From: Nanoarchaeota archaeon
GTDB taxonomy: Archaea; EX4484-52; LFW-46
Assembly: GCA_018897155.1 (NCBI GenBank)
Contig: JAHILE010000003.1
Location: 1-42,986, forward strand
Reading direction: 5' to 3'
DNA length: 42,986 nt
Shown here: positions 32,881 through 41,018 of the stretch, piece after piece
How the letters are laid out: each line of letters starts with the position of its first letter
Position numbering within the stretch: position 1 is the stretch's first letter
Notes under the pieces: model-generated
The model's input: only the letters and a program-made list of their open reading frames with translations
Database searches by the model: none
Told to the model about the DNA's origin: nothing
Position numbers and translations under genes: made by a program

Positions 32881-32927
32881 TTTTACCCAAACTTTGGGTG
32901 AAAAAAGCGCTGGGGAAGGAGGAAAAG

Positions 32928-33086
32928 GTGAACATAAAATCATTATTGGTTCTAATTCTCGGCATTTTTCTTTTCTTCTGGAGCCTGACAAACTTTGGAG
33001 GAGGCGAATTTGCCGAGGAGTACATACCCTATGTTTTTGGCGGCATTGTTTTGGCAGCAGTTATTTTTTTGCTGCGCCGTCGCTAA
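32928..33086 (+). CDS. Small membrane protein (52 aa), GTG start
   Basis: The GTG at 32928 is preceded by GGGAAGGAGG at 5-nt spacing, the strongest Shine-Dalgarno in the window, which decides the start over a GTG at 32898. The protein has two hydrophobic helices (IKSLLVLILGIFLFFWSL and YVFGGIVLAAVIFLL) and an RRR end. Family unknown. It is convergent with the PspC gene at 33161 and lies directly downstream of a terminator-like hairpin. Confidence 0.65.
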   Translation: MNIKSLLVLILGIFLFFWSLTNFGGGEFAEEYIPYVFGGIVLAAVIFLLRRR

Positions 33087-33160
33087 TTTTTTTCTTCCTT
33101 AATATATCATTAATAGACACATATCTTCAAAACAAGCGCCACATTAAAAAATAAATAACC

Positions 33161-33421
33161 TCAATCCCCCCATTTATGCTCAGGATTTCGCGGAATTATT
33201 ATCCACGCAATTATGTAAAGCAAAAAACCGCTGCCGTAAACCAATATTGAAACCGCCCATATCAGCCGAATTATAACGGGATCAACATTCAAGTATTCTG
33301 CAATCCCTCCGCACACGCCGCCAAGAATCTTCTCTTTTCCTGAACGGTATAACCTTTTGATTGGTTTTTGCCCTTCATTTGCTGCAGTTCCTTTGCTTGC
33401 TTTCCGGTCTGTTTTTTTCAT
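33161..33421 (-). CDS. PspC-domain membrane protein
   Basis: The PspC signature is LYRSGKEKILGGVCGGIAEY, followed by LNVDPVIIRLIWAV (residues ~24-57). One strong membrane helix follows (LVYGSGFLLYIIAWIIIP). The N-terminal ~20 residues are basic and disordered. Bacterial PspC senses envelope stress with PspA/B; in archaea the domain occurs alone with unknown role. The ATG is 10 nt after the stop of the upstream Pro-rich gene, so the two form an operon. Confidence 0.88.
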   Translation of the reverse strand: MKKTDRKASKGTAANEGQKPIKRLYRSGKEKILGGVCGGIAEYLNVDPVIIRLIWAVSILVYGSGFLLYIIAWIIIPRNPEHKWGD

Positions 33422-33431
33422 AAAGACATCC

Positions 33432-33914
33432 TCATCGTAATTTCGATTCCATCCTTTGTATTCTTCTTAGAATTTCGTTATTCTGTGCACGTATATCCTC
33501 TATCTCGTCAAAAAGCCGCTTCTCTGTATATGTCAATTCTCGGCTAGAATTTATTGCAGAATCAACAGCTCTTTCAGGAATATTGCTATTTAAATCAGGA
33601 AACCCGACAGGCGTATTCATATTCTGAAAGCTGCTCGCTTGAGATGGGGGTGGCATATTTGAACTAGTTTCTTGCTGTCCAAAAGCATCTTGTCTTACCT
33701 GCAATGGAGGTGGCGGTCTTGGAGGTTCCATGCGATCGAGATCGTCATTAAAATCAAGGGGGTTTGCATTAAATTCTGTGTCGGGATCTCCAAATCTTCC
33801 GAATTCATCAGTGCGTCCAAACTGGGCTGTTGAAGGCGCGGGTGCCTGAGTAACATGCCTTTGATTGAACTGATTGCCGAATTTTTCCTGTCCGGCAAGG
33901 ACGCGCTCAGACAC
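33432..33914 (-). CDS. Pro/Gln-rich protein with C-terminal coiled coil; true start perhaps at 34073
   Basis: From the GTG at 33914 the protein is 160 residues long: a low-complexity Pro/Phe/Gln region (RMEPPRPPPPLQVRQDAFGQ) and a C-terminal coiled coil (YTEKRLFDEIEDIRAQNNEI, then RRIQRMESKLR). The same frame stays open upstream to about 34118 and reads IIGDIIGILGKLKSSFGGGG, then DKNDIDSKIDSAFSRPSAFG, which looks like real protein but has no ATG, GTG or TTG. An ATT at 34073 lies ~24 nt after GTATATAAT. Either a rare start codon is used or the N-terminus is altered. It is probably co-transcribed with PspC. Family not recognised. Confidence 0.6.
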   Translation of the reverse strand: MSERVLAGQEKFGNQFNQRHVTQAPAPSTAQFGRTDEFGRFGDPDTEFNANPLDFNDDLDRMEPPRPPPPLQVRQDAFGQQETSSNMPPPSQASSFQNMNTPVGFPDLNSNIPERAVDSAINSSRELTYTEKRLFDEIEDIRAQNNEILRRIQRMESKLR

Positions 33915-34155
33915 AGATGAACCGGCTATGCCTACTTGAGGCGATTGAAAGGACTTTCCAAATGCAGAAGGCCGCGAAAAAGCAGAATCGATTTTAGAAT
34001 CAATATCGTTTTTGTCCCCACCACCACCGAAACTGGATTTTAGCTTACCTAGAATTCCGATAATATCACCAATGATATTATTGGAATTTCGAGTATATAA
34101 TGATTCGCGAGAATAACATATCCTTTAATGACCTATTTGGAAAAGAAAAAAAATA

Positions 34156-34722
34156 TTAGTTCTTCTTTCGCTGAAAAAGAAAAACTAAACTAAATATTCC
34201 GAGTATCACGAACCCCAAATTTGGGAATTCAGGAACTGGGTTCGGCGGAGTTCCTGTGGGGGTTGGCGTTGGTGTTGTTGTTGTTGTCTGCTGCTGCGCC
34301 ACAACAGACCGCTCGCTGTGGCTAGTACAGTCAAACTGCACCAGTTTACGAGCGACTTCTTGCAAGTTGGCTTTTACAAGAAGTTCTCCATCAACCTTTT
34401 TGCCCCCAAATATTTCATTGAAGCTTGCGCTTCTCTTTTCATTGGGGTTAAGGTCTAAGCGGTACAGCTTCGTACCCGCAAACCATAAATCCATCCTTGC
34501 AAAATCGCTGGATGGATTGCGAGCCCAAACGCCGCATGTTTCGAGCCCCCAACCAATTGGTTTCGGGATTGATGTTACCACCTTTGGCGACATCGCGATT
34601 GGTGTCGCGGTTGGTGTAACCGTTAGCGACGAGACGTTCGTTTCAACAGGTGTTTTTAGCCCCACCAGAAAAAATGTTGCAAAAAGCAACACAAACAATA
34701 TCATACCTATTTCTTTCTTCAA
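34156..34722 (-). CDS. Secreted protein with PEF-CTERM sorting signal
   Basis: An N-terminal signal or anchor helix (MKKEIGMILFVLLFATFFLVG) is followed by a Thr/Pro linker and a small globular domain of ~90 residues with two Cys (TCGVWARNPSSDFARMDLWF…VQFDC). A second Thr/Pro linker (TTTTTPTPTPTGTPP) leads to VPEFPNLG, a hydrophobic helix and FQRKKN. The PEF motif plus helix plus basic end is the PEF-CTERM signal cut by archaeosortases. The mature protein is thus expected to be processed and linked to a lipid. No archaeosortase gene is in the window. Confidence 0.8.
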   Translation of the reverse strand: MKKEIGMILFVLLFATFFLVGLKTPVETNVSSLTVTPTATPIAMSPKVVTSIPKPIGWGLETCGVWARNPSSDFARMDLWFAGTKLYRLDLNPNEKRSASFNEIFGGKKVDGELLVKANLQEVARKLVQFDCTSHSERSVVAQQQTTTTTPTPTPTGTPPNPVPEFPNLGFVILGIFSLVFLFQRKKN

Positions 34723-35075
34723 GATGTTTCATCTCCTTCCTTATTTTTATCTTTTCAGAATTCATTTCACGCAAGACACCTAATTTTATAAAAACAAAGC
34801 CAATGCTATCTGTTTTGTCTTTTTCAGCCGAAGGCTGAAAAGCTTGCCGCAAGGCATGATTTCTCTTGCGCGCCTTCCTCATTCTTTATTCAAAAATGAT
34901 TCAGACGGCTCAAAAAAAACCGCGAAAGCGAAAAACAAGATAGTGCATACCTCGTTTTAAAAAGTGAATTTTGTGAAAGCATAACTGCGATGAATCGTCA
35001 TTACTATTAAAGACTAATTATTTAAAGCTATGTTTCACAAACGTTTTTTTATACAACCTTCACCAATAGTATACT
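34723..35075. other. Spacer with tandem hairpins and a plus-strand promoter
   Basis: TTTTCAGCC-GAA-GGCTGAAAA (34821-34841) is a perfect hairpin followed by GCTTGCCGCAAGGC, again with an AAGCTT junction as in the dispersed elements. A TATA box TTTTTTTATAC at 35044-35054 lies 27 nt before the ATG at 35076. No further gene is supported. Confidence 0.5.
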
Positions 35076-37325
35076 ATGTCCGAACATTCCGGCAATCATG
35101 GCGCGAATAAACCCGCTGGCAAATGGGATCCTTTATTGGCGGAAATAGAGGGTGGAAGTAGCAGATGGGATCCTACAAACCATCCTGTCGGATATATTCT
35201 TGGAGTAAGCCCGGGATTCTCGCAAATGGGACAGGGTGAAGAACGCCTGATAAACATGGGCTTGGCAAGAAAGATAGTGAAAGCCGCGCGCCTTGGCTTC
35301 GACTTCACCGAAATCGATTACGAAGCGCTTTCTGAAATGTATGAACCGTATGTCGACAAGCTGATAAAACACGTCAAGGAAGTGCAGAACATGGAGGTCG
35401 GCCTTCACCTTCCTGTAAAAGTGGATCTCTGCATAGCGAATGCATTCGAATGGAAAGAGATGCATGAAATTCTGCGCAAAGGTGCATATTCGGCAAGAGA
35501 AGTAATCGGCGCAAAATTCTTCCTATTCCACACATCATCAAGAATAAGGCCGCATGTTACGTTTACTGTAGGGCATCAGGAACATAGTGTGCAGCAGAAT
35601 TCATTCAGCGGAATGAATCTCGGGCAGTGGATGAGTGAAGTTGACAAAGGCAATTTCACGGACCCAAAAACCGGAAACAATATAAAATTACCTTCTGGAA
35701 AAAGCATGCAGCAATGGTTCAAGGCGAGATTTACAAAGGTACTTTTCCATGTTATGGGGCTTGCAGGAGATGTAGGGATGCTGACTTTCCTTGAGAGGCA
35801 TGAAGATTTTAGAAAAGGTGCAGAAGAAGCTGGAAAAGAACTGGGCATATTACGCGACAAAATTTGGTTCAGTACTGTGAAGAACAAAATGCTTGAAAAA
35901 TATAGTGAAAACGCAGAAAATGCGCAATCAATCATTAATAGCCGAAGAGAGTATTACCGTAGGCTATATTCTAATCAGTTCTCAGGTGCCCAATTAGAGC
36001 AGGTAATCGATCAGCAGCTAAGAACCGATAGAGAATATAATAGTGCTCTTGATCAGATTCAGGGAACTATTCCAATAATCAGAGAAATACAACGTGCAGT
36101 GCATGAAAAAGATTTGTCATTCGGTTACCAGCAAGAACGTGAAAAAGAAGAACTAATGGCGCAATGGGTAAATGAAGGTGTGCGCCCAGACGAAACTTTA
36201 GGAAAACTCTCGCCAAGATACAAAAAGCATCAGACCTATCAAGAAGTAATACATTATGTACAGCGTACGGATTTTGACAAAGTATTCGATTTTTGGACAA
36301 CAAAGGGTTCTGAATGTGAAGAACAGGTTGCATACAGGGCTGTAGCAAAATATATGTACTGGATAAAGGATCCTATTTGGATGGACATCGTAGGCGATTA
36401 CGATCCGGATAGCATAATAAAATGTGCGGATTTAGGAAGATCACAATACAACAAAGATATTTTCAAGGAATTTGACATAACCGGTGAAAAAAAGCATTTT
36501 GAAGAAAAAAAATCCCACAGCGAAAAAAAGAAAACTACTGTCGATGAACTTGTTGAAAAGATGATCACCGCAGTCGCCTGCAAGTATATTGAAGGGCATT
36601 TGTATGTCAGCGGCGATATCTTGGGCATGGCCGCTGAATTCCCTGAATTCAAGCACCTAAAAGACGAATCAGTTTACAAATACACAAAAGATGCAAAAAT
36701 GATGATTTTCATCGAAACCTCAATGCCGCCTGAAGGCCAGGAAGGAGAACTAAGGATTATGTCTGCGCACGACCATGTTACATTGGTCAAGCATCTTGAC
36801 AAAGGCGAAATCACCGGATATACAATGGACTTTGAGCATCTTACAGTAAACTTTGTGAGAGTTACGGATGATATAAAAAGCCTTAAAGAAGGCGATGCGA
36901 AATACATCAAAATGATGCATATCAATGCTCCAAGACCAATAATTGGAGCTCACGCCCCCATACCGCTCATGTCGCACGATATGTTTGTCATATACGAATG
37001 GCTTTTTGATCTGCGAAAAAAAGGCATGAAGAACGCATATTTCATCTGGGAAATGGGAGGATTTGGCATTGACCAAAGCGCAATAGCTTTCAGAAATATG
37101 GTTATTGAACTTGCTAAAGGCACGGGCCCGAAAGACCTTCCGCAGGAATTCTATGGCATTGACGACACTTTATGGGCTGCACAGCACGTTGCAATAAGAA
37201 ACCACGGCTTAGACCCACTAAAAGGCATGATAATGGTGCCTGAAGTCGACCACGGAGTTTTTTCTAAGGCTGCGCATGAAAAAGGAAAGGCGAAAGAGTG
37301 GGAGGAGGAGAAGTACAAATATTAA
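35076..37325 (+). CDS. Large conserved protein with TIM-barrel-like features (749 aa)
   Basis: I do not recognise a named family. The N-terminal ~190 residues alternate strand and helix (PVGYILGVSPGFSQMGQGEE; NMEVGLHLPVKVDLCIANAF; SAREVIGAKFFLFHTSSRI), as in xylose-isomerase/AP-endonuclease type TIM barrels. Residues ~200-540 are mostly helical and charged, probably an inserted arm. The C-terminal ~200 residues again look barrel-like (KMMIFIETSMPPEGQEGELR; YTMDFEHLTVNFV; GAHAPIPLMSHDMFVIYEWL; AYFIWEMGG). Conserved-looking His, Glu and Asp at strand ends could bind metal. There is no signal peptide. A TATA box 27 nt upstream indicates a leaderless start. A sugar- or nucleic-acid-related enzyme is an inference only. 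Confidence 0.7.
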   Translation: MSEHSGNHGANKPAGKWDPLLAEIEGGSSRWDPTNHPVGYILGVSPGFSQMGQGEERLINMGLARKIVKAARLGFDFTEIDYEALSEMYEPYVDKLIKHVKEVQNMEVGLHLPVKVDLCIANAFEWKEMHEILRKGAYSAREVIGAKFFLFHTSSRIRPHVTFTVGHQEHSVQQNSFSGMNLGQWMSEVDKGNFTDPKTGNNIKLPSGKSMQQWFKARFTKVLFHVMGLAGDVGMLTFLERHEDFRKGAEEAGKELGILRDKIWFSTVKNKMLEKYSENAENAQSIINSRREYYRRLYSNQFSGAQLEQVIDQQLRTDREYNSALDQIQGTIPIIREIQRAVHEKDLSFGYQQEREKEELMAQWVNEGVRPDETLGKLSPRYKKHQTYQEVIHYVQRTDFDKVFDFWTTKGSECEEQVAYRAVAKYMYWIKDPIWMDIVGDYDPDSIIKCADLGRSQYNKDIFKEFDITGEKKHFEEKKSHSEKKKTTVDELVEKMITAVACKYIEGHLYVSGDILGMAAEFPEFKHLKDESVYKYTKDAKMMIFIETSMPPEGQEGELRIMSAHDHVTLVKHLDKGEITGYTMDFEHLTVNFVRVTDDIKSLKEGDAKYIKMMHINAPRPIIGAHAPIPLMSHDMFVIYEWLFDLRKKGMKNAYFIWEMGGFGIDQSAIAFRNMVIELAKGTGPKDLPQEFYGIDDTLWAAQHVAIRNHGLDPLKGMIMVPEVDHGVFSKAAHEKGKAKEWEEEKYKY

Positions 37326-37334
37326 AATAGCGCG

Positions 37335-37631
37335 TTAAAGCCCCAGAACTCTTACAATCTTTGCGCGCAAATTTCCTGCAAATTCTTTTCCTTTATCATT
37401 CAAAGCATATATTTTTCTCTGCCTCTTGCCCTCGACTTTTGTTGCCATCTCGACAAATCCTTTTCTCTGCATTGCAGAAAGAAGCGGATATATCTGGCCG
37501 GGGCTGAGAACCTTTCCTGTTGCTGCTTTGAACTCCTTCATTATGTCATAGCCATGAGCAGGGCCTTTTGATAAAATAAACAGTACATAAAGCTTTGTGA
37601 GATTTGTGATAAATGATTCTTCGCGTTTCAT
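37335..37631 (-). CDS. PadR-family transcriptional regulator
   Basis: The 98-residue protein is a winged helix: TKLYVLFILSKGPAHGYDIM, then KVLSPGQIYPLLSAMQRKGF, then GKRQRKIYALNDKGKEF. This matches the PadR N-terminal DNA-binding domain without the C-terminal dimerisation helices of larger members. On the minus strand CATATTTAAATC (37651-37662) lies ~27 nt before the ATG, so the message is probably leaderless. It is convergent with the 749-residue gene (9-nt gap). Ligand and targets unknown. Confidence 0.88.
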   Translation of the reverse strand: MKREESFITNLTKLYVLFILSKGPAHGYDIMKEFKAATGKVLSPGQIYPLLSAMQRKGFVEMATKVEGKRQRKIYALNDKGKEFAGNLRAKIVRVLGL

Positions 37632-37720
37632 AAATTATCTTGGTTGCAAAGATTTAAATATGTTATTGCATTATATATCTTTTAATGACTCATAATATAA
37701 AAAAGTAAATACTAGTATAA

Positions 37721-37975
37721 GCCGCCTGCCTGTAAGACCTACCCAAGAGCATGGGAAGAACCGGCAAGCGGACATAAATATAGTGTCTCCGCGGGAAGCT
37801 TACTTAGTAAGCAGGCAACGACAACCCGCGAAGACTGAGCGGGAGTGTGGGGGTTTTAAAAAAGATCGTTGCCCCATCATAACGCAAAAAGCGTTTTGAT
37901 GATTGAAAATAATCGCGTGAGAGCCAATGCCGACACATCGACTCTCGGATGTAAACGCCGGAGCAAGCGCATTAC
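37721..37975 (+). ncRNA. Candidate structured non-coding RNA, H/ACA-like 5' part
   Basis: No open frame fits this stretch. ATATAAAAAAG (~37695-37705) predicts transcription starting near 37721. The first hairpin has CCGC-c-TGCC / GGCA-a-GCGG (37722-37730 / 37763-37771), a two-sided internal loop, an upper stem CCCA/TGGG and then ACA at 37772-37774. That is 16 nt from the loop top to ACA, as in H/ACA guide RNAs. Next comes CGCGGG (37790) / CCCGCG (37825) enclosing GCTTAC-TTA-GTAAGC. A competing fold pairs GGCAACGA (37814) with TCGTTGCC (37866) and CCCGC with GCGGG. Further hairpins are AACGC-AAAAA-GCGTT (37881-37895) and GAGAG/CTCTC (~37919-37945). SRP RNA, tRNA and rRNA motifs are absent. Identity unknown. 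Confidence 0.45.
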
Positions 37976-38203
37976 AAGAAATTTACAAGAATAACAATAT
38001 CCTCAATGTCTTGCTGTCTTTTGTGAAGACAAGCATCAAAGCGTTCAATTAAAATAATTGAATGACATTATTTTTAAAAAAGTGTTTTGAAACATGAATA
38101 AATTACCGAATAATTCGGCAAATATTGCGTTCTACCCAATACAGTTGATATTATGGCATCCGGAGTATAAAAATGTTTTTATCACTATTGCGCCACAACG
38201 TCG

Positions 38204-40435
38204 CTACTCAAACCCGATTTTTTTGAACTTCTCGCCCTTGTGCAAAGATTCAAAATCCGCAATAGAAAGCACAAACGGCCTGTTTGTTTCGCTAATCCTT
38301 TTTGCCGCCATCTGCATAAGCGCGTTTTTAACTCTCACATTTGCTGCAACAAAATATGCGCCCTCGTTCGCCACATTACCCTCAAGCATGGCGCGCTCAA
38401 GGCTTGACGCAAGAACGGCTTTCAGCTGCCTGTCTTTTTTTGAAAGAATCCAAACACTGTCAGCCCGATTAACTGCCCATCCTTCACTCCTGAAAAGCTT
38501 TTCTGCTGCAACGGCAAATTCCGCGGCGTTGATTTCCTCACGCGGCATCCCGAAAGTCCTTGAAAATGCTGCAGCACCTTTGTTTGTCAAAAAGTAGAAA
38601 ATAGAATTTTGGCGGTACACTTTTGCGCTGCGGAATCCAAGATATCCGTCAGATACCAAGCGGTTCGCATTCTTCTTGAATGTGCTGCCCGACATCGAAA
38701 TTCCGCCGTAAATCTCTGATGTTGCGGATGCATCGAATCTGCCAAGAACGCGCATAATCTTAAGGCATGCGTCAGGCAAATCGATTTTCCCGGCATCCTT
38801 TTGCACTTGCGGTTCGCGTATTTCCAACTGCTCGCGCGGAATTTGCGGCGCAGTCGGTGAAGAAACATCCTCTTTTTCTTCCATAATTTCAACAGGCTCT
38901 GTTTCGGCATGCTTCGGCTTTTCATGATGATGCTTTTTTCTTTTCATATGGTCCCTTATGCGCGAGGCCTCAGACAGCGGCGGCTCAATCACAGTTTCTT
39001 CAGGAAGCTCCGGCGCAATTTGCGCAACCATTTCATCGGTAATTGTGCCTTTATTCACTTTCGCATGCGGGAATCGTATAAGGAATGGATGCGGAAAACT
39101 AAGGCGGCGCGCAAGCAAAAAGCCGTCGCCCACAGGAAGCTGGCGCAGATAAGTGCCCTCTGTCCGGTAATCGAGGCCAAGCATGCTGCATGCGTCCTGA
39201 ATGTCTGAAGAATACTGCGTGTCAAGCCCGAGGTTCATGTAAATATGAGTGCTGGTATTTCCAAGAGCAGGATAGCTAATAAGGGACGGGTGCTGGTCAA
39301 CATAAATTATGCCCATTCCGAGCTCTCTTACCTCGCGGAAAACAAGGTCAATAACGCTTTCAGTACCCATCTTTTTCGACTTCTCGCGATTCAGGACATG
39401 GTGTGCCTCCTCCAAAACAATCACGCCCTGCAGCTGCTCCTTTGTGTTTCTTACAATCAGCCAATCACGGATCCACTGCAGCAGGATTTCAATGAAAAAG
39501 GTTTTGTCGTTCGTTGCAAGAGAATCAAGCTCAAGAATAGTAATTTTATTGCCTTCGAAAAAACTCGATGGAAGAACACCTTCGTTTGTGTCAAAAATCT
39601 CGCCCGTTTCACGGAAACAAAGCGATTCAAGCGGCCTCTGTGCAGTCACGATCCAATTCCGCTCTCTTGCCGAGTTTTTATCGCTTTCAAGCTCGTCAAG
39701 CAGATATTTTACGCCGCGCAATTGCGGAAAATCAAATCCGTTCGCTCCGCTCTCGGCTTTTCGATTTGCAATCGAAAATGATTTTGGGTTCTTAAAAACC
39801 GTATCAAGAGCCTTTAATATGATGTGCCTCCCGCCGCCCAAAAGCCAGTAAGCATGGTCAAAAATCTCTGCAAACTCCTTTATCCACTGCGAAACTTCAA
39901 CGCCTGCCGGCGGGCGCAGCGGATTGAACTTGAAAGGCGAAAGATTTCTTCCGACAGTGAAAATCTGGACACGGTCCTTTAATTCCGGAATATTTATCAA
40001 ATCGCGGTAATTTCTTTTTGAGAAATCAAATATCAGAACAGGCACACTTTTTTCCGAAAGCTGATTGACAAGGCTGTGAACCACATTAGTTTTTCCATAT
40101 CCCGAGGAGCCGAAAATACCTATATGAGTCAAGAACATACTGCTGTCAAGATTAAAAGGATAAAGAGCCCGCTTTCCGTAAAGCGCAGTGCCTATAAAAA
40201 CATCGCCCTTTGCTGCTGTTTCGCGCGACGGCGCCTCAATCAGCACGCTGTCTTTTAAGCTTTCGTCGGCAAACGCTGCTGCTTTGACCGCATCAAGCAT
40301 TTCTATTACGCGCTTTTTTGTCTCTTCATCGCCCAAAAGATACGCCTGCTCAATTTTGAGCGCGTTATCTTTACCAAGAACAGGAACGAGCTTTTTTATC
40401 TCGTTTGCAATTTCGATGCGGACAAAATCAGCCAT
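38204..40435 (-). CDS. HerA/FtsK-like ATPase with C-terminal winged helix
   Basis: This 743-residue P-loop ATPase belongs to the HerA/VirB4 group (COG0433-like). Walker A is GSSGYGKTN at 109-117 and Walker B is GVIVLEEAHHVL near 337-348, with the LEEAH form typical of HerA. Further motifs are IIYVDQHPSLI and NLGLDTQYSSDIQDACSMLG. A charged linker (~480-560) leads to a winged helix (PDACLKIMRVLGRFDASATS). The end, ~630-743, is a small α/β domain (FAVAAEKLFRSEGWAVNRAD…) that could be a restriction-endonuclease-like fold. Residues ~217-236 are encoded by a copy of the dispersed hairpin element. DNA translocation or repair is likely; NurA is absent. Confidence 0.85.
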   Translation of the reverse strand: MADFVRIEIANEIKKLVPVLGKDNALKIEQAYLLGDEETKKRVIEMLDAVKAAAFADESLKDSVLIEAPSRETAAKGDVFIGTALYGKRALYPFNLDSSMFLTHIGIFGSSGYGKTNVVHSLVNQLSEKSVPVLIFDFSKRNYRDLINIPELKDRVQIFTVGRNLSPFKFNPLRPPAGVEVSQWIKEFAEIFDHAYWLLGGGRHIILKALDTVFKNPKSFSIANRKAESGANGFDFPQLRGVKYLLDELESDKNSARERNWIVTAQRPLESLCFRETGEIFDTNEGVLPSSFFEGNKITILELDSLATNDKTFFIEILLQWIRDWLIVRNTKEQLQGVIVLEEAHHVLNREKSKKMGTESVIDLVFREVRELGMGIIYVDQHPSLISYPALGNTSTHIYMNLGLDTQYSSDIQDACSMLGLDYRTEGTYLRQLPVGDGFLLARRLSFPHPFLIRFPHAKVNKGTITDEMVAQIAPELPEETVIEPPLSEASRIRDHMKRKKHHHEKPKHAETEPVEIMEEKEDVSSPTAPQIPREQLEIREPQVQKDAGKIDLPDACLKIMRVLGRFDASATSEIYGGISMSGSTFKKNANRLVSDGYLGFRSAKVYRQNSIFYFLTNKGAAAFSRTFGMPREEINAAEFAVAAEKLFRSEGWAVNRADSVWILSKKDRQLKAVLASSLERAMLEGNVANEGAYFVAANVRVKNALMQMAAKRISETNRPFVLSIADFESLHKGEKFKKIGFE
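39734..39778. repeat. Dispersed hairpin element, copy B, in frame inside the HerA-like gene
   Basis: On the coding strand it is TTTTCGATT-GCA-AATCGAAAA followed by AAAAGCCGAGAG-CGGAG-CGAACGGATTT. The hairpin is a perfect 9-bp one. The element is translated as about SFSIANRKAESGANGFDF without disturbing the frame. Confidence 0.75.
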
Positions 40436-40815
40436 TTTTTATCATTCTCCATTTTTAGCCATTCACAATATTCATTGGGTTTGAAAGCCTTGAACGAAGT
40501 GAAAGGATTTTATTTGGATAAAAATCATCTCGTTCGCTGACAGCGAATTCGAAGCTTTTGAACATTCGTTCAAAAAGCCGAGAGCGAACGGATTTTTAAC
40601 CATTTACCTCTGCATTGGGTTAAAATCACAATATTACAAAAGACATAACAGTAGGACTTAAGACATATTGTGGATAGAAGTATTTAAAACTTCGCCAACG
40701 CAAATGCGAAGTTTTAAAGCCAAGAGCGTAGCGAATGTATTTAAACATTTTAAATCTTTGCGTTGTTTAAAACAGATAAGCTCAAAAGCCTATAGCGAAT
40801 TAAATAAGGAATAGT
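40436..40815. other. Spacer rich in nested inverted repeats, with promoter of the HerA-like gene
   Basis: Besides element copy C (40521-40597), the spacer holds AAAACTTCGC … GCGAAGTTTT (about 40686-40718) and a CAACGCAAA/TTTGCGTTG pair enclosing it. There is also a minus-strand TATA box (TTTTAAATAC at ~40679-40688) and the 27-nt motif at 40639-40665 shared with 41606-41632. No gene is supported. Confidence 0.5.
40521..40597. repeat. Dispersed hairpin element, copy C
   Basis: AAAATCATCT leads into TTCGCT-GAC-AGCGAA, then GCTTTTGAAC-ATTC-GTTCAAAAAGC (40554-40578), then AAAAAGCCGAGAGCGAACGG and ATTTTT (to 40597). The final blocks match copies A and B. The initial AAATCATCTCGTT also occurs at 28642-28654. 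Confidence 0.75.
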
Positions 40816-41013
40816 TCAAACTTCTCCCCCGCCCCACTCTGTTCTTGCCCATCGGCGATAGCCATCGTTTTTCTTCTTTGGAGGCTTTTCCTCCTTCTTT
40901 CCTTTTAGCCGATTTATGAGCTTGCGCACGGCCTTTTCTACATCCTCTTTTATGTCGCAATATATACAGTAAGGAAGGCTTCGATATCTTGAATATTTTG
41001 CGCTTATAACCAT
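40816..41013 (-). CDS. Small basic hypothetical protein (65 aa)
   Basis: The start is placed at 41013 because GTGAT precedes it at the usual spacing; GTG 41022 and ATG 41019 are also in frame. The protein has a CIYC pair (YCIYCDIKEDVEKAVRKLIN) followed by a Lys/Pro-rich tail (KGKKEEKPPKKKNDGYRRWA). A single CxxC could bind metal as a dimer. It overlaps the upstream coiled-coil gene through TGATG and is coupled to it. Family unknown. Confidence 0.6.
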   Translation of the reverse strand: MVISAKYSRYRSLPYCIYCDIKEDVEKAVRKLINRLKGKKEEKPPKKKNDGYRRWARTEWGGGEV

Positions 41014-41018
41014 AAACA

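Noticed and set aside
37721-37975. SRP (7S) RNA
   Set aside because: A TGTAAG occurs, but the helix 8 signature (GGAA tetraloop followed by AGCA) and the helix 6 GNAR loop are absent.
38094-38597. Plus-strand frame of 167 codons
   Set aside because: Most of it is antisense to the end of the HerA-like gene; no conserved motif is seen and its start lies in the A/T-rich spacer.
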